This document shows positions 18,115 through 27,555 of a stretch of DNA of 64,000 nt, one piece after another. The stretch is taken from NCBI RefSeq assembly GCF_001888185.1, contig NZ_CP016364.1, positions 1,426,001 to 1,490,000 on the forward strand, in the 5' to 3' direction. The translations under genes and the position numbers were made by a program. Each line of letters opens with the position of its first letter. The first letter of the stretch is position 1. The notes under the pieces are model-generated. The model saw only the letters and a list, made by a program, of their open reading frames with translations. It was not told the DNA's origin and ran no database searches. Source of the DNA: Phaeobacter porticola. Lineage in GTDB: Bacteria > Pseudomonadota > Alphaproteobacteria > Rhodobacterales > Rhodobacteraceae.

Positions 18115-19286
18115 TGCGAAAAATCTCAATTTTCGGGGCCACCGGATCCATTGGACAAAACACAATTGATCTGATCCTTCGGGCCCCGAATGACTATGAT
18201 GTGGTGGCGCTGACCGGCGGGGCGAATATCGCCCAGCTGGCGCAGGACGCAATTGCGCTGCGCGCGGATATTGCTGTCACCGCTTTTGAGGACCGCTTGC
18301 CTGATTTGCGCGCTGCATTGGCCGGGTCAGATGTGGCGGCCGCTGCGGGGCAGGCGGCCCTGACAGAGGCAGCGGCGCGTCCGGCAGATTGGGTGATGTC
18401 TGCCATTGTTGGGGCCGCGGGCCTTGCGCCGGGGCTGGAGGCGCTGAAACAGGGCGCGACACTGGCGCTGGCCAATAAGGAATCGCTGGTCTGCGCCGGC
18501 GCGCTGTTGTTGGAGACTGCCAAAACCCATAATGCGCGACTGCTGCCGGTGGACAGCGAACACTCTGCTGTGTTTCAGGGGTTGGCCGGCGAGGATATCA
18601 CCGCAGTTGAACGCGTTATCATCACTGCATCCGGCGGGGCGTTTCGCGATTGGCCGATGGCGGATCTAAGGGCAGCCACGGTGGCACAGGCCTCGTCACA
18701 TCCCAATTGGGATATGGGGCAGCGGATCACGATCGACAGTGCGTCCATGTTCAATAAGGCGCTGGAAGTTATTGAAACCCGCGAATTCTTTGATGTCGCA
18801 CCAGAGCAGATCGAGGTTGTTGTCCACCCTGAATCTATCGTGCACGCGCTGGTCGGTTTTCGCGATGGGGCACTGATGGCGCATCTTGGCGCGCCGGATA
18901 TGCGCCACGCCATTGGCTATGCGCTGCATTGGCCCGACCGGCGCGAGCTGCCTGTGGACCGCCTGGATCTGGCGCGGCTGGCACAGCTGACGTTTCGCGC
19001 CCCAGACCCCGCACGATATCCGGCCCTGCAACTGGCCTATGATGTGATGGCACGGCGCGGCTTGATGGGCGCGGTGTTCAACGCCGCCAAAGAACGCGCG
19101 CTGGATCATTTTATTGCCGGGCGTATCGGATTTCTGGATATGGCCGATATCGTCGCGCGCGTGCTGGTACAGTTTGACAGCGGTGATCGCGGGCTAGATG
19201 AGGCAATGACCCTTGATACCGTGCGCCAGATCGACCATCTCGCTCGTATCGAGGCCGACAACGTAATTCTAGACCACGTAAGGTAA
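18114..19286 (+). CDS. dxr: 1-deoxy-D-xylulose 5-phosphate reductoisomerase
   Basis: Dxr (IspC) makes MEP, the committed step of the non-mevalonate isoprenoid pathway, so it feeds uppS upstream. The 390-aa protein starts with the NADPH-binding motif ISIFGATGSIGQNT. It contains LANKESLVCAG, PVDSEHSAVFQGL with metal ligands, TASGGAFRDWP, HPNWDMGQRITIDSASMFNKALEVIE, and the family C-terminal domain. It starts within the cdsA stop and is followed after four bases by rseP. Confidence 0.97.
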   Translation: MRKISIFGATGSIGQNTIDLILRAPNDYDVVALTGGANIAQLAQDAIALRADIAVTAFEDRLPDLRAALAGSDVAAAAGQAALTEAAARPADWVMSAIVGAAGLAPGLEALKQGATLALANKESLVCAGALLLETAKTHNARLLPVDSEHSAVFQGLAGEDITAVERVIITASGGAFRDWPMADLRAATVAQASSHPNWDMGQRITIDSASMFNKALEVIETREFFDVAPEQIEVVVHPESIVHALVGFRDGALMAHLGAPDMRHAIGYALHWPDRRELPVDRLDLARLAQLTFRAPDPARYPALQLAYDVMARRGLMGAVFNAAKERALDHFIAGRIGFLDMADIVARVLVQFDSGDRGLDEAMTLDTVRQIDHLARIEADNVILDHVR

Positions 19287-19290
19287 ACCA

Positions 19291-20640
19291 TTGGATCTTC
19301 TCTCCTTCCTTCCGCAGCTTGGCGGGTTTTTCTATGTCATCGCCAGTTTTGTGGTTGCCCTGTCGGTGATTGTCGCGGTGCATGAATACGGTCACTACAT
19401 TGTCGGGCGCTGGTCCGGGATCCATGCCGAGGTGTTTTCGCTGGGGTTCGGTCCGGTTCTGTTCAGCCGCGTCGACAAACGCGGCACCCGGTGGCAGGTG
19501 GCACTGCTGCCCTTTGGCGGCTATGTGAAATTCTTGGGCGACGCCGATGCGGCCTCGGGCAAGGATGCCAGCGCGATGGCGGATGTGGCGGCGGATCCGG
19601 TGGCATTGCGCCGGACCATGCATGGCGCCCCGCTTTGGGCGCGGTCGGCGACCGTAGCTGCGGGGCCTGTGTTCAACTTTATCATGTCGATAGTGATCTT
19701 TGCGGCTGTTTTCATGGTCCAAGGCACCACGCGTGACCCGCTGACCGTGCAGCAGCTGGTGCCGCTGCCAGGGTTGCAAACCGGCCTGCGTGAGGGGGAT
19801 GCGCTCTTGCAAATTGGTGGGGTCGATGTGCCATCGCTGGAGGATGCCGCGGCTTTCAATGCGTTCCGCGATGCCATCCCGGAACAGCAGCCACTGCGCT
19901 ATACCGTCTTGCGTGATGGGCAACAGACCGAGGTGGAGGGCCCATATCCTTGGCCACCGCATGTCCGGGGCGTGGCGCCGCGCAGTGCTGCTGCTGACAT
20001 CGACCTGCAACCGGGTGATGTGATCACTGCGGTGGATGGCGCACCGATTTTTGCCTTTGACCAGTTGAAGCGCGCCGTTGAAAGTGCCGAAGGCAAAGTG
20101 CTGGTGTTGCAGGTCTGGCGCGCAGGAGAAGAGTTTGAGATGGCGCTGGCCCCCCGCCGCGTGGATGAGCCGCAGCCCGACGGCGGCTTTGCCACCCGCT
20201 GGCGTATGGGAATCGCCGGTGGCCTGGCTTTTGAACCTGCGACAGAGGCCTCTGGTATTGGCGCGGCCTTTGGTGCCGGTGCCGCGCAGGTCTGGAGCGT
20301 CGTGGAAATGTCCCTGTCCGGATTGAAGCATATGATCACCGGGGCGATCAGCACCTGTAACCTGTCCGGGCCGATTGGCATCGCCGAAACCTCGGGTGCG
20401 ATGGCGAGCCAGGGGGCGGCAAGTTTCATTCGCTTTATCGCAGTGTTGTCCACGGCTGTGGGGTTGCTGAACCTGTTCCCGATCCCGGCATTGGATGGCG
20501 GGCATCTGGTGTTCTACGCCTATGAGGCCGTGACCGGTAAGCCACCCAGCGATGGCGCGATGCGTATTCTGATGACCTTTGGCATTGCGGCGATCCTGAC
20601 GCTGATGCTGTTTGCTCTGGGCAACGACATCTTCTGCTAG
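19291..20640 (+). CDS. rseP: Site-2 (RseP/MmpA-type) zinc metalloprotease
   Basis: This is an intramembrane protease. In Caulobacter the equivalent MmpA degrades PodJ, and in E. coli RseP cleaves RseA. The 449-aa protein has the zinc motif HEYGH in the first helix (about residues 31-35). Two PDZ-like segments follow in the middle, and the second metal-binding segment NLFPIPALDGGHLVFYAYE lies near the C-terminus. The start is a TTG at 19291 after GTAAGG; no ATG fits the expected N-terminus. Its place between dxr and bamA is conserved across proteobacteria. Confidence 0.93.
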   Translation: MDLLSFLPQLGGFFYVIASFVVALSVIVAVHEYGHYIVGRWSGIHAEVFSLGFGPVLFSRVDKRGTRWQVALLPFGGYVKFLGDADAASGKDASAMADVAADPVALRRTMHGAPLWARSATVAAGPVFNFIMSIVIFAAVFMVQGTTRDPLTVQQLVPLPGLQTGLREGDALLQIGGVDVPSLEDAAAFNAFRDAIPEQQPLRYTVLRDGQQTEVEGPYPWPPHVRGVAPRSAAADIDLQPGDVITAVDGAPIFAFDQLKRAVESAEGKVLVLQVWRAGEEFEMALAPRRVDEPQPDGGFATRWRMGIAGGLAFEPATEASGIGAAFGAGAAQVWSVVEMSLSGLKHMITGAISTCNLSGPIGIAETSGAMASQGAASFIRFIAVLSTAVGLLNLFPIPALDGGHLVFYAYEAVTGKPPSDGAMRILMTFGIAAILTLMLFALGNDIFC

Positions 20641-20649
20641 GCGTTTTTC

Positions 20650-20676
20650 CGCCGACCGGGGTGTTCCTGGTCGGCG
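20650..20676. other. Stem-loop after rseP
   Basis: An 8-bp perfect stem, CGCCGACC (20650-20657) with GGTCGGCG (20669-20676), lies 10 bases past the rseP stop. No T-tract follows on the plus strand, so it may stabilise or attenuate the message and is not a clear terminator. Confidence 0.4.
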
Positions 20677-20829
20677 TGCCTGTCCGGCGCCGTGGGATCG
20701 AATGCCCAACTGTTGCCACATTGCCCCGTTAATCCTTTGGTAAGCCGCCGGTGGGCAGCGGCGCCGCATATCGCGGCGCGGTTGCGGCGGATGTGGGATC
20801 TTATTTAGATAAACGGGAGAGTGGACGCC

Positions 20830-20955
20830 ATGAGCAGCCTGTACATCACCAATACTGGATTTGGCCTGTTTCTGCGCCTTAACTGGGACCGCGCCATGTC
20901 TGTGGCGACGATTTTGGGGGCGCTGGCGGCCGGTGCCTGGATCGGCAGTCTCTGA
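20830..20955 (+). CDS. Small membrane protein (41 aa) between rseP and bamA
   Basis: A short ORF with ATG at 20830 and stop at 20953-20955 follows GGGAG with 11 bases of spacing. It encodes 41 residues beginning MSSLYITNTGFGLFLRLNWD, with a hydrophobic C-terminal helix (MSVATILGALAAGAWIGSL). It sits in the 440-base gap between rseP and bamA, in the same direction, inside the outer-membrane assembly cluster. A TTAA-N7-GTAA sequence (one mismatch to the CtrA motif) lies at 20729-20743. No family is recognised. The ribosome-binding site and membrane helix support it, but conservation is untested. Confidence 0.55.
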   Translation: MSSLYITNTGFGLFLRLNWDRAMSVATILGALAAGAWIGSL

Positions 20956-21032
20956 GTTTTCAAGCTGTTGCAAGCGATCTGGCGTGTGGGGACATACCGC
21001 GCGCCTTTTTGTTGTTTTTGACAAGTGATGAT

Positions 21033-21074
21033 AAACCCGATACGCACGGATTAAGCTGTAAAAAAATCGGGTTT
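21033..21074 (+). other. Inverted repeat in bamA leader
   Basis: AAACCCGAT (21033-21041) is perfectly complementary to ATCGGGTTT (21066-21074), with 24 bases between them. It ends six bases before the bamA start, so it could fold in the 5' leader and affect initiation. It could also be a protein-binding site. Confidence 0.4.
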
Positions 21075-21080
21075 TGACTG

Positions 21081-23477
21081 ATGGTTCGGGGGAAGCACAC
21101 AGGTACATCCTGTGGGGGACGCAAATTGGGTGTCCATATTTTGTATAGAAACGTATCTGCTGCGGCATTGGCTGTTGCTTTGGGATTTGTCCTGACGCCA
21201 CAGATCGTGGCGGCGCAAAGTTATAGTTTCACAAACGTTCAGGTGGAGGGCAATCAACGCATCCAGACCTCAACGATTGTGGCCTATACTGGCATTGAAC
21301 GCGGCAAATCTGTGAGCGGTGGCCAGCTCAATGATGCGTATCAGCGCATTCTCGACAGCGGTGTCTTTGAGAGTGTCGAAATTGTCCCTCAGGGCAATAC
21401 GCTGGTGATCAAGGTCACCGAGTTCCCGACCATCAACAAGATCAGCTTTGAGGGCAATCGCCGCATCAAGGATGATGCGATGCTGGCGCTGATCGAATCG
21501 GCACCGCGCCGGGTGTTCAACCCAACCGTTGCCGAGCGGGATGCCTCCAATCTCGCCGAAGCTTACGGCGCGCAGGGGCGGCTGGCCTCGACCGTAACGC
21601 CGCGCATTATCCGGCGCAGCGACAACCGTGTCGATCTGGTGTTCGAAATCGCTGAAGGCGACACGATTGAGGTGGAGCGTGTGTCCTTTGTCGGCAACCG
21701 CGTCTATTCCGACCGTCGCCTGCGCCGGGTTCTGGAAACCAAACAGGCGGGTTTGCTGCGGACCTTTATCCGGGCCGATACGCTGATCGAGGACCGTCTG
21801 GAGTTCGACAAGCAGGTGCTGCGCGATTTCTACCTGTCGCGGGGCTATGTTGATGTGCGCGTCAACAGCACCAACGCCGAGGTGACCGAAGAACGCGATG
21901 CAGCCTTCCTGGTGGTGGATATCACCGAAGGTCAGCAGTTTGAGTTCGGCGAGATTTCGGTCACCAGCGAGATGTCGGAAGCCGACGCGGATGAGTTCCG
22001 CAAAGTGCTGAAGGTCCGCCCCGGTGTGACCTATTCGCCAAGCGTGATTGAGAATGCGATCCGGCGCCTGGAAACGTTTGCGATCCGCAAAGGCATCGAC
22101 TTTTTGCGCGTTGAACCACGGATCAGCCGCAACGACCGAGACCTAAAGCTGGATGTTGATTTTGTCCTGACCCGCGGTCCACGTGTGTTTGTTGAGCGGA
22201 TCGACATCGAAGGCAATACGACGACACTGGACCGGGTGATCCGCCAGCAGTTCCGCACGGTTGAAGGCGACCCCTTCAACCCGCGTGAGATCCGCGAAAG
22301 CGCTGAACGTATCCGTGCGCTTGGGTTCTTTGCGAATGCCGATGTGGACGTCCGTGAAGGCAGCAGCTCGGGTGAAGTTGTTGTTGATGTAGATGTCGAA
22401 GAGCAGCCGACAGGCGCGCTCAACCTCGGTGGGGCCTATTCGGTCAACGACGGCTTTGGCATTAGCCTTGGCCTGACAGAGAACAACTTTCTTGGACGTG
22501 GCCAGCGCTTGTCGTTTAATATCTCGACCGCACAGGACACCGAGGAATACACGCTTGGCTTTACCGAGCCGTATCTGTTGGGCCGCGATCTGCGATTTGA
22601 TCTGGATCTTGGTTATACCGAGACCGACTCCAGCTTTGCGCTCTACGACACCAAACGCGCGTTTTTCTCACCTGCGCTGACATTCCAGACCTCAGAAAAC
22701 AGCACGCTTCAGGTTCGCTATACTTGGGACGACGATGAGATGATTGGCCGCGGAGACGATTCCTCTGGCTTCCCGCTGGCCGGGCCTGTCGTCACTAGTG
22801 AAATCAACCAAGGTTCATTGAACGCCAGTGCTATTGGCTTCACCTATACCGTCGACAGCCGTCTGAATGGTTTGGATCCCAATAGCGGTTACCTGATCCA
22901 AGTCGGGGCTGACTACGCGGGTCTTGGTGGCGATTCCGAATACCTGCGCAGCACTGCCAAATTCATTGCACAGCGTCGTGTCTTTAACGAAGAAGTCACC
23001 TTGCGCGCCACAATCGAGGCTGGTGCCTTTAGCTGGCAGGGAAGTGGCTTTAGCCGTTCGATCGACCGGTTTGTTCTGTCCCCCAGCATTCTGCGTGGTT
23101 TTGAGCCGGGTGGTATTGGTCCACGGGATCGCTCGCCCAATGGCGGCGGTGGGTCTTATGACGACTTCTTGGGCGGCAACTACTACGCGGCGGCCCGCTT
23201 TGACGCGGAATTCCCGCTGGGCCTGCCCGAAGAAATCGGTCTGCGCGGCGGTCTGTTCTATGATGTCGGCAACCTCTGGGGGCTGAACAATGCGGACACT
23301 GGTGCTGCCGGTGGCAATATTGTCGGGCGCGGCGGCTCTTACCGCCATGTTGTTGGCTTTTCGCTCTTGTGGACGACCGGTTTTGGCCCCTTGCGGTTCA
23401 ACTTCTCCAAGGCGCTGAAGAAAGAAGACTTCGACCAGGAGCAGAGCTTTGACCTGACACTTCAGGCGCGGTTCTGA
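21081..23477 (+). CDS. bamA: Outer membrane protein assembly factor BamA
   Basis: BamA (Omp85) inserts beta-barrel proteins into the outer membrane. The 798-aa precursor has a signal peptide (hydrophobic AAALAVALGFVLTPQIVAAQS). Five POTRA repeats follow to about residue 440 (first one YSFTNVQVEGNQRIQTSTIVAYTGIERG). The Omp85 barrel ends in the aromatic C-terminal residue of DLTLQARF. The barrel motif with Arg of the VRGF type appears as ILRGFEPGGIGPRD. The ATG at 21081 gives a long leader; a TTG at residue 16 preceded by GGGGGA is a possible alternative start. Confidence 0.96.
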   Translation: MVRGKHTGTSCGGRKLGVHILYRNVSAAALAVALGFVLTPQIVAAQSYSFTNVQVEGNQRIQTSTIVAYTGIERGKSVSGGQLNDAYQRILDSGVFESVEIVPQGNTLVIKVTEFPTINKISFEGNRRIKDDAMLALIESAPRRVFNPTVAERDASNLAEAYGAQGRLASTVTPRIIRRSDNRVDLVFEIAEGDTIEVERVSFVGNRVYSDRRLRRVLETKQAGLLRTFIRADTLIEDRLEFDKQVLRDFYLSRGYVDVRVNSTNAEVTEERDAAFLVVDITEGQQFEFGEISVTSEMSEADADEFRKVLKVRPGVTYSPSVIENAIRRLETFAIRKGIDFLRVEPRISRNDRDLKLDVDFVLTRGPRVFVERIDIEGNTTTLDRVIRQQFRTVEGDPFNPREIRESAERIRALGFFANADVDVREGSSSGEVVVDVDVEEQPTGALNLGGAYSVNDGFGISLGLTENNFLGRGQRLSFNISTAQDTEEYTLGFTEPYLLGRDLRFDLDLGYTETDSSFALYDTKRAFFSPALTFQTSENSTLQVRYTWDDDEMIGRGDDSSGFPLAGPVVTSEINQGSLNASAIGFTYTVDSRLNGLDPNSGYLIQVGADYAGLGGDSEYLRSTAKFIAQRRVFNEEVTLRATIEAGAFSWQGSGFSRSIDRFVLSPSILRGFEPGGIGPRDRSPNGGGGSYDDFLGGNYYAAARFDAEFPLGLPEEIGLRGGLFYDVGNLWGLNNADTGAAGGNIVGRGGSYRHVVGFSLLWTTGFGPLRFNFSKALKKEDFDQEQSFDLTLQARF

Positions 23478-23482
23478 TCGCA

Positions 23483-24133
23483 ATGAAACGGGCTGTGGAC
23501 ACACGGCACAGGGGGGCGCTGGCCGGTTGGCTGGCGCCCTTTGTGCTGAGCCTTCTGGGGCTGCCAATGCAGAGCCTTTCGGTCACGGCACAGGAGGCAA
23601 TATTGCCCCCTGCGGGGTTTCCGGTTGGAGAAACGTTGCAATTGGGGGCACCGCAGAATGGTTTGCTGACCATTCAATCCGAACGACTTTATGCTGAAAG
23701 CGCCTTTGGTCAGCGGGTCTCACGAGAGTTGGATGCCGAAGGCGCCGTGCTGACGGCTGAGAACCGCCGGATCGAAGCGGAGTTGCGGGCCGAGGAATTG
23801 GATCTGACCGCGCGGCGCAGCAGCATGGATCCTGCGGCGTTCCGTGCCCTGGCGGATGCCTTTGACGAAAAAGTTCAGGAAACCCGGCGCAGTCAGGACC
23901 AAAAGCTGCGCGAAATCAATCAGATGGGCGAGGACGCGCGGCGGGATTTCTTCACAGCCTCGCTGCCGGTGCTGCAACAGATCATGCGCGAAGCGGGCGC
24001 CGGGGCGATCCTGGAACACGCAAACGTCTTCCTTAGCGCCGATGCTGCGGATATTACGGATTTGGCGATTTCACGTATCAATAACGTATTGGGCAGCGGT
24101 GAAAGCGCCAACCCTGGCACAGGCGACGACTGA
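23483..24133 (+). CDS. OmpH/Skp-family periplasmic chaperone
   Basis: Skp-like proteins hold unfolded outer membrane proteins in transit to BamA. The 216-aa product has a signal peptide of about 36 residues ending at TAQEA. The family pattern follows: LLTIQSERLYAESAFGQRVSRELDAEGAVLTAENRRIEAEL, then a charged coiled-coil arm and a helix returning to the core (LREINQMGEDARRDFFTASLPVLQQIMREAGAGAIL). It begins five bases after bamA, the usual bamA-skp arrangement. An acidic Gly-rich tail (GSGESANPGTGDD) ends the protein. Confidence 0.9.
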   Translation: MKRAVDTRHRGALAGWLAPFVLSLLGLPMQSLSVTAQEAILPPAGFPVGETLQLGAPQNGLLTIQSERLYAESAFGQRVSRELDAEGAVLTAENRRIEAELRAEELDLTARRSSMDPAAFRALADAFDEKVQETRRSQDQKLREINQMGEDARRDFFTASLPVLQQIMREAGAGAILEHANVFLSADAADITDLAISRINNVLGSGESANPGTGDD

Positions 24134-24287
24134 ACCGCGCATGTTCAAGCAGACCGCGTTGCCGATTGCTGGATTGGAATGGCGGGGATGGGATGGCGGC
24201 AACACTCGCATCATCGGGCCTCTGGCTTGCCGAAGCAGCGACCAGTTGCTAGGAGATAGATAACATTCAGAAAACGGGAAAACCGCA

Positions 24288-24752
24288 ATGACAACCGAGC
24301 TGAAAAGCGCCGACATTCACCTGATCCAGCGGATTCTGCCGCATCGTTACCCGTTTCTGCTGGTCGATAAGGTCGTCGAGATTGACGGCTATTCCTCGGC
24401 CTGTGGCATCAAGAATGTCACCATGAACGAACCTCATTTTCAGGGCCATTTCCCCGGTACTCCGATTATGCCCGGTGTCACCATCATCGAGGCGATGGCG
24501 CAGACTGCTGGTGTTATGCTGGGCGTCGGCATGGATATGATCGACACCGAGCTGCTGATCTATTTCATGAACATCGATAAATGCAAATTCCGTCGCAAGG
24601 TGATCCCCGGCGATGTGCTGAAAATGCGTGTGGATACCACCCGTGGCAAACCCGGTGGCAAGATCTTCAAATTCAAGGGTGTCGCGACTGTCGATGGCGA
24701 GACCGCAGCGGAAGCTGAATTCTCCGCCATGGTCGACGTACAGAAGGATTGA
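24288..24752 (+). CDS. fabZ: 3-hydroxyacyl-ACP dehydratase FabZ
   Basis: FabZ dehydrates 3-hydroxyacyl-ACP in fatty acid elongation and competes with LpxA for 3-hydroxymyristoyl-ACP. The 154-aa hotdog-fold protein has [13 protein letters not shown] at the N-terminus. The active-site segment is [26 protein letters not shown], with catalytic His54 and Glu68. The lpxA ATG follows its stop by only five bases, so the two are cotranscribed, the common fabZ-lpxA arrangement. Confidence 0.97.
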   Translation: MTTELKSADIHLIQRILPHRYPFLLVDKVVEIDGYSSACGIKNVTMNEPHFQGHFPGTPIMPGVTIIEAMAQTAGVMLGVGMDMIDTELLIYFMNIDKCKFRRKVIPGDVLKMRVDTTRGKPGGKIFKFKGVATVDGETAAEAEFSAMVDVQKD

Positions 24753-24757
24753 CCCAG

Positions 24758-25543
24758 ATGACCCGGATCCATCCCAGCGCGGTGGTCGAAGACGGGGCGA
24801 CAATTGGCGCGGATTGCGTCATTGGCCCGTTCTGCCTGATTGGCCCTGACGTCGTGCTTGGCGACCGGGTTGAGCTGAAGTCACATGTGGTGGTGACTGG
24901 CCAGACCGAAATCGGCGAGGACACGGCGGTATTCTCATTTGCCGTTCTGGGGGAGATTCCGCAGGATCTGAAGTTTAAGGGCGAGCGCTGCAAGACCGTG
25001 ATCGGCAAGCGCAACCGAATCCGCGAACATGTGACGGTGAATGCCGGCACCGAAGGCGGCGGCGGCGTGACCCGGATTGGCGACGATGGCTTGTTCATGG
25101 CCGGCTGTCACATCGCCCATGACGCGCAGGTCGGGGATCGGGTGATCGTTGTGAACTCAGCCGCGGTCGCGGGCCATTGCGTGCTGGAAGATGACGTGAT
25201 CATCGGCGGCCTGTCTGGCATCCACCAATGGGTGCGGATCGGTCACGGTGCCATCGTCGGCGCCGTCACCATGGTCACCAATGATGTGATTCCCTATGGG
25301 CTGGTGCAGGCTCCGCGCGGCGAGCTGGACGGGCTGAACCTTGTCGGTTTGAAACGCCGGGGCGTGCAACGCTCTGATATCACCGCGCTGCGGGCGGCGT
25401 TTCAGATGCTGGCGCAGGGCGAAGGCACCTTTCAGGAGCGCGCGCGCCGTTTGGGTGCCGAAAGCGACAGCACTTATGTGCAGGAAATCGTTGAATTCAT
25501 CACCGGTGAGAGCGACCGCTCTTTCCTGACACCGGGGGGCTGA
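24758..25543 (+). CDS. lpxA: UDP-N-acetylglucosamine acyltransferase
   Basis: LpxA performs the first step of lipid A synthesis, 3-O-acylation of UDP-GlcNAc. The 261-aa protein is a left-handed beta-helix made of hexapeptide repeats (IHPSAVVEDGATIGADCVIGPFCLIGPDVVLGDRV). The catalytic His lies in the segment GLFMAGCHIAHDAQVGD, and the C-terminus is the usual helical domain. I chose the ATG at 24758, preceded by AAGGA, over an in-frame TTG nine bases upstream that overlaps fabZ. Confidence 0.96.
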   Translation: MTRIHPSAVVEDGATIGADCVIGPFCLIGPDVVLGDRVELKSHVVVTGQTEIGEDTAVFSFAVLGEIPQDLKFKGERCKTVIGKRNRIREHVTVNAGTEGGGGVTRIGDDGLFMAGCHIAHDAQVGDRVIVVNSAAVAGHCVLEDDVIIGGLSGIHQWVRIGHGAIVGAVTMVTNDVIPYGLVQAPRGELDGLNLVGLKRRGVQRSDITALRAAFQMLAQGEGTFQERARRLGAESDSTYVQEIVEFITGESDRSFLTPGG

Positions 25544-25547
25544 TCAG

Positions 25548-26336
25548 ATGCTGGCATTGATTGCAGGGCAGGGCGCATTGCCCGCCGAACTGGCTGCGCG
25601 CCTGTCTGACCGACCGCTGATCTGCGCCATGCGTGGTTCAGAGCCGGACCACATCGAGCCGGAACTGACGTTCCGTTTGGAACAACTGGGCAGCTTTATT
25701 GCGCGATTAGCAAACTCAGGTGTGACGGAGATTTGCCTTGCAGGGGCCGTGCGTCGCCCGGCGATTGAGCCGGCAGAAATTGACGCCGAGACCCTGCCGC
25801 TGGTACCGGTGCTTCAAGGCGCTCTGGCCGCCGGCGATGACGGTGCGTTGCGGGCCATCATCGGCATTTTTGAGCAGGCTGGTATGAACGTACGCGCGGC
25901 CCATGAGGTGGCACCGGATCTGTTGATGGCCGAGGGTATTCCGACCAAGGTCAAACCGGGCGAGCTGGACAAGCCGGATGCAGAGCGTGGCGCCGAGGTT
26001 GTCGAGGCCATGAGCCGCGCCGACGTGGGCCAGTCCTGCGCGGTGCGGAGGGGGCAGGCAATTGCGGTGGAAAACCTCTTTGGCACCGATTGGATGCTGA
26101 ACGCGCTGCAACAGCGCCCGGATGGCACTGGCGGCTTGTTGTTCAAGGCGCCCAAACCGGGGCAGGACCGCCGCGCGGATCTGCCCACAATCGGCGCGCA
26201 GACGGTGGAGCTGGCGGCGAAGGCCGGGTTGTCCGGTATCGTGCTTGAGGCGGGCGGTGTTATCGTTCTGAACCAGGATGACGTGGTCGCCACCTGCAAC
26301 CGGTTGGGCCTGTTTCTCTGGCTGCGCAGCGCATGA
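25548..26336 (+). CDS. lpxI: UDP-2,3-diacylglucosamine diphosphatase LpxI
   Basis: LpxI (DUF1009) cleaves UDP-2,3-diacylglucosamine to lipid X and UMP, replacing LpxH in most alphaproteobacteria. The 262-aa product starts MLALIAGQGALPAELAARL and includes IGIFEQAGMNVRAAHEVAPDLLM, the AVRRGQAIAVENLFGTDWML segment and LPTIGAQTVELAAKAGLSGIVLEAGGVIVLNQD, all typical of the family. It lies between lpxA and lpxB, overlapping lpxB by four bases, which fixes its pathway. Confidence 0.94.
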   Translation: MLALIAGQGALPAELAARLSDRPLICAMRGSEPDHIEPELTFRLEQLGSFIARLANSGVTEICLAGAVRRPAIEPAEIDAETLPLVPVLQGALAAGDDGALRAIIGIFEQAGMNVRAAHEVAPDLLMAEGIPTKVKPGELDKPDAERGAEVVEAMSRADVGQSCAVRRGQAIAVENLFGTDWMLNALQQRPDGTGGLLFKAPKPGQDRRADLPTIGAQTVELAAKAGLSGIVLEAGGVIVLNQDDVVATCNRLGLFLWLRSA

Positions 26337-27499
26337 GCCTACGGGTGTTCATCCTCGCGGGCGAGCCTTCTGGGGATCGTCTTGGGGGGGCGCTGATGGC
26401 TGGCTTGCGGCAGTTGCGGCCGGATGTCAGCTTTGAGGGCGTCGGTGGCGCTCTGATGGCTGAACAGGGGCTGACGTCGCGCTTTGATATGTCGGAACTG
26501 TCGGTAATGGGGCTGGCCGAGGTGCTGCCGAAATACCAGCATCTAAAACGGCGAATCCGCGAGACGGCTGAGGCCGTGCTGGAGATGAAACCGGATGTGA
26601 TGATCACCATCGACAGCCCTGATTTCTCTCTTCGTGTGGCGGCTCTGGTGAAAGCGGCCAGCAATATCCGCACCGTGCATTATGTGGCCCCTTCGGTTTG
26701 GGCCTGGCGGCCGAAGCGGGCGGATAAGATGGCTAAGGTCATTGATCACGTGCTGGCGCTGCTGCCGTTTGAACCACCTTATATGCAGGCGGCTGGTATG
26801 GAGTGCAATTTTGTCGGGCACCCGGTTGTCGGGGAGCCGCAGGCCACCGAGGCCGAGATTGCCGAATTTCGCCGTCACTACCAGTTGGAAGATGTGCCCT
26901 GCGTGCTCGCCTTGCCGGGGTCTCGCCGATCGGAAGTGACCCGGCTGGCACCGGTGTTTGGCGCGGCGCTGAGGCAGTTTCAGGACAGCCATCCCGAATA
27001 CCGGATTGTGGTGCCAGCTGCGGGACCGGTCGCCGATCTGGTCCGTAGCCATCTGGCGGAATGGTCGGATACTGCGGTGGTGATCGACCCCAATACGCTA
27101 AAGGCTGAAACCGCCAAGGCACATAAGCGCGCGGCCTTTGCCACAGCGGAGCTGGCGCTGGCCGCCTCTGGTACGGTTTCGCTGGAGCTGGCGGCGGCGC
27201 GCACGCCAATGGTGATCGCCTATAAGTTCCAGTGGCTCACCTGGCATATCATGCGCCGGATGGCGTTGATTGATACCGTCACGCTGGTCAATCTGGTCAG
27301 CGACACGCGGGTGGTACCAGAATGCCTTGGCCCTGAGTGCACGCCGGAGGCTATCGCCAAGGCGCTGATTAAGGTCAAAGCCGACCCATCCGCGCAGTCG
27401 GCAGCCATGGCGACCACGATGGAACGGTTGGGTGAGGGCGGTGAAGATCCAGGCCTGCGCGCAGGCCGTGCCGTATTGGACCGTCTGCCGACCGCCTAA
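26333..27499 (+). CDS. lpxB: Lipid-A-disaccharide synthase
   Basis: LpxB joins UDP-2,3-diacylglucosamine and lipid X to form the lipid A disaccharide at the inner membrane surface. The 388-aa GT19 glycosyltransferase shows FILAGEPSGDRLGGALM, FEGVGGALMAEQGL, MSELSVMGLAEVLP, the HYVAPSVWAWRPKRADKM motif and LPGSRRSEV. It is the last gene of the co-directional envelope cluster and overlaps lpxI by ATGA. The next gene is convergent, with about 56 bases between the stops. Confidence 0.96.
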   Translation: MSLRVFILAGEPSGDRLGGALMAGLRQLRPDVSFEGVGGALMAEQGLTSRFDMSELSVMGLAEVLPKYQHLKRRIRETAEAVLEMKPDVMITIDSPDFSLRVAALVKAASNIRTVHYVAPSVWAWRPKRADKMAKVIDHVLALLPFEPPYMQAAGMECNFVGHPVVGEPQATEAEIAEFRRHYQLEDVPCVLALPGSRRSEVTRLAPVFGAALRQFQDSHPEYRIVVPAAGPVADLVRSHLAEWSDTAVVIDPNTLKAETAKAHKRAAFATAELALAASGTVSLELAAARTPMVIAYKFQWLTWHIMRRMALIDTVTLVNLVSDTRVVPECLGPECTPEAIAKALIKVKADPSAQSAAMATTMERLGEGGEDPGLRAGRAVLDRLPTA

Positions 27500-27555
27500 G
27501 GCGGGGATCACACAGCTCAGGTTCGGGGTCTTTGTACTGCGGTCTGGCCGTGGGT

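Noticed and set aside
19111-21201. 696-codon minus-strand ORF opposite rseP and the start of bamA
   Set aside because: Rich in His, Gln and Arg and antisense to genes with clear family motifs; typical shadow in GC-rich DNA.
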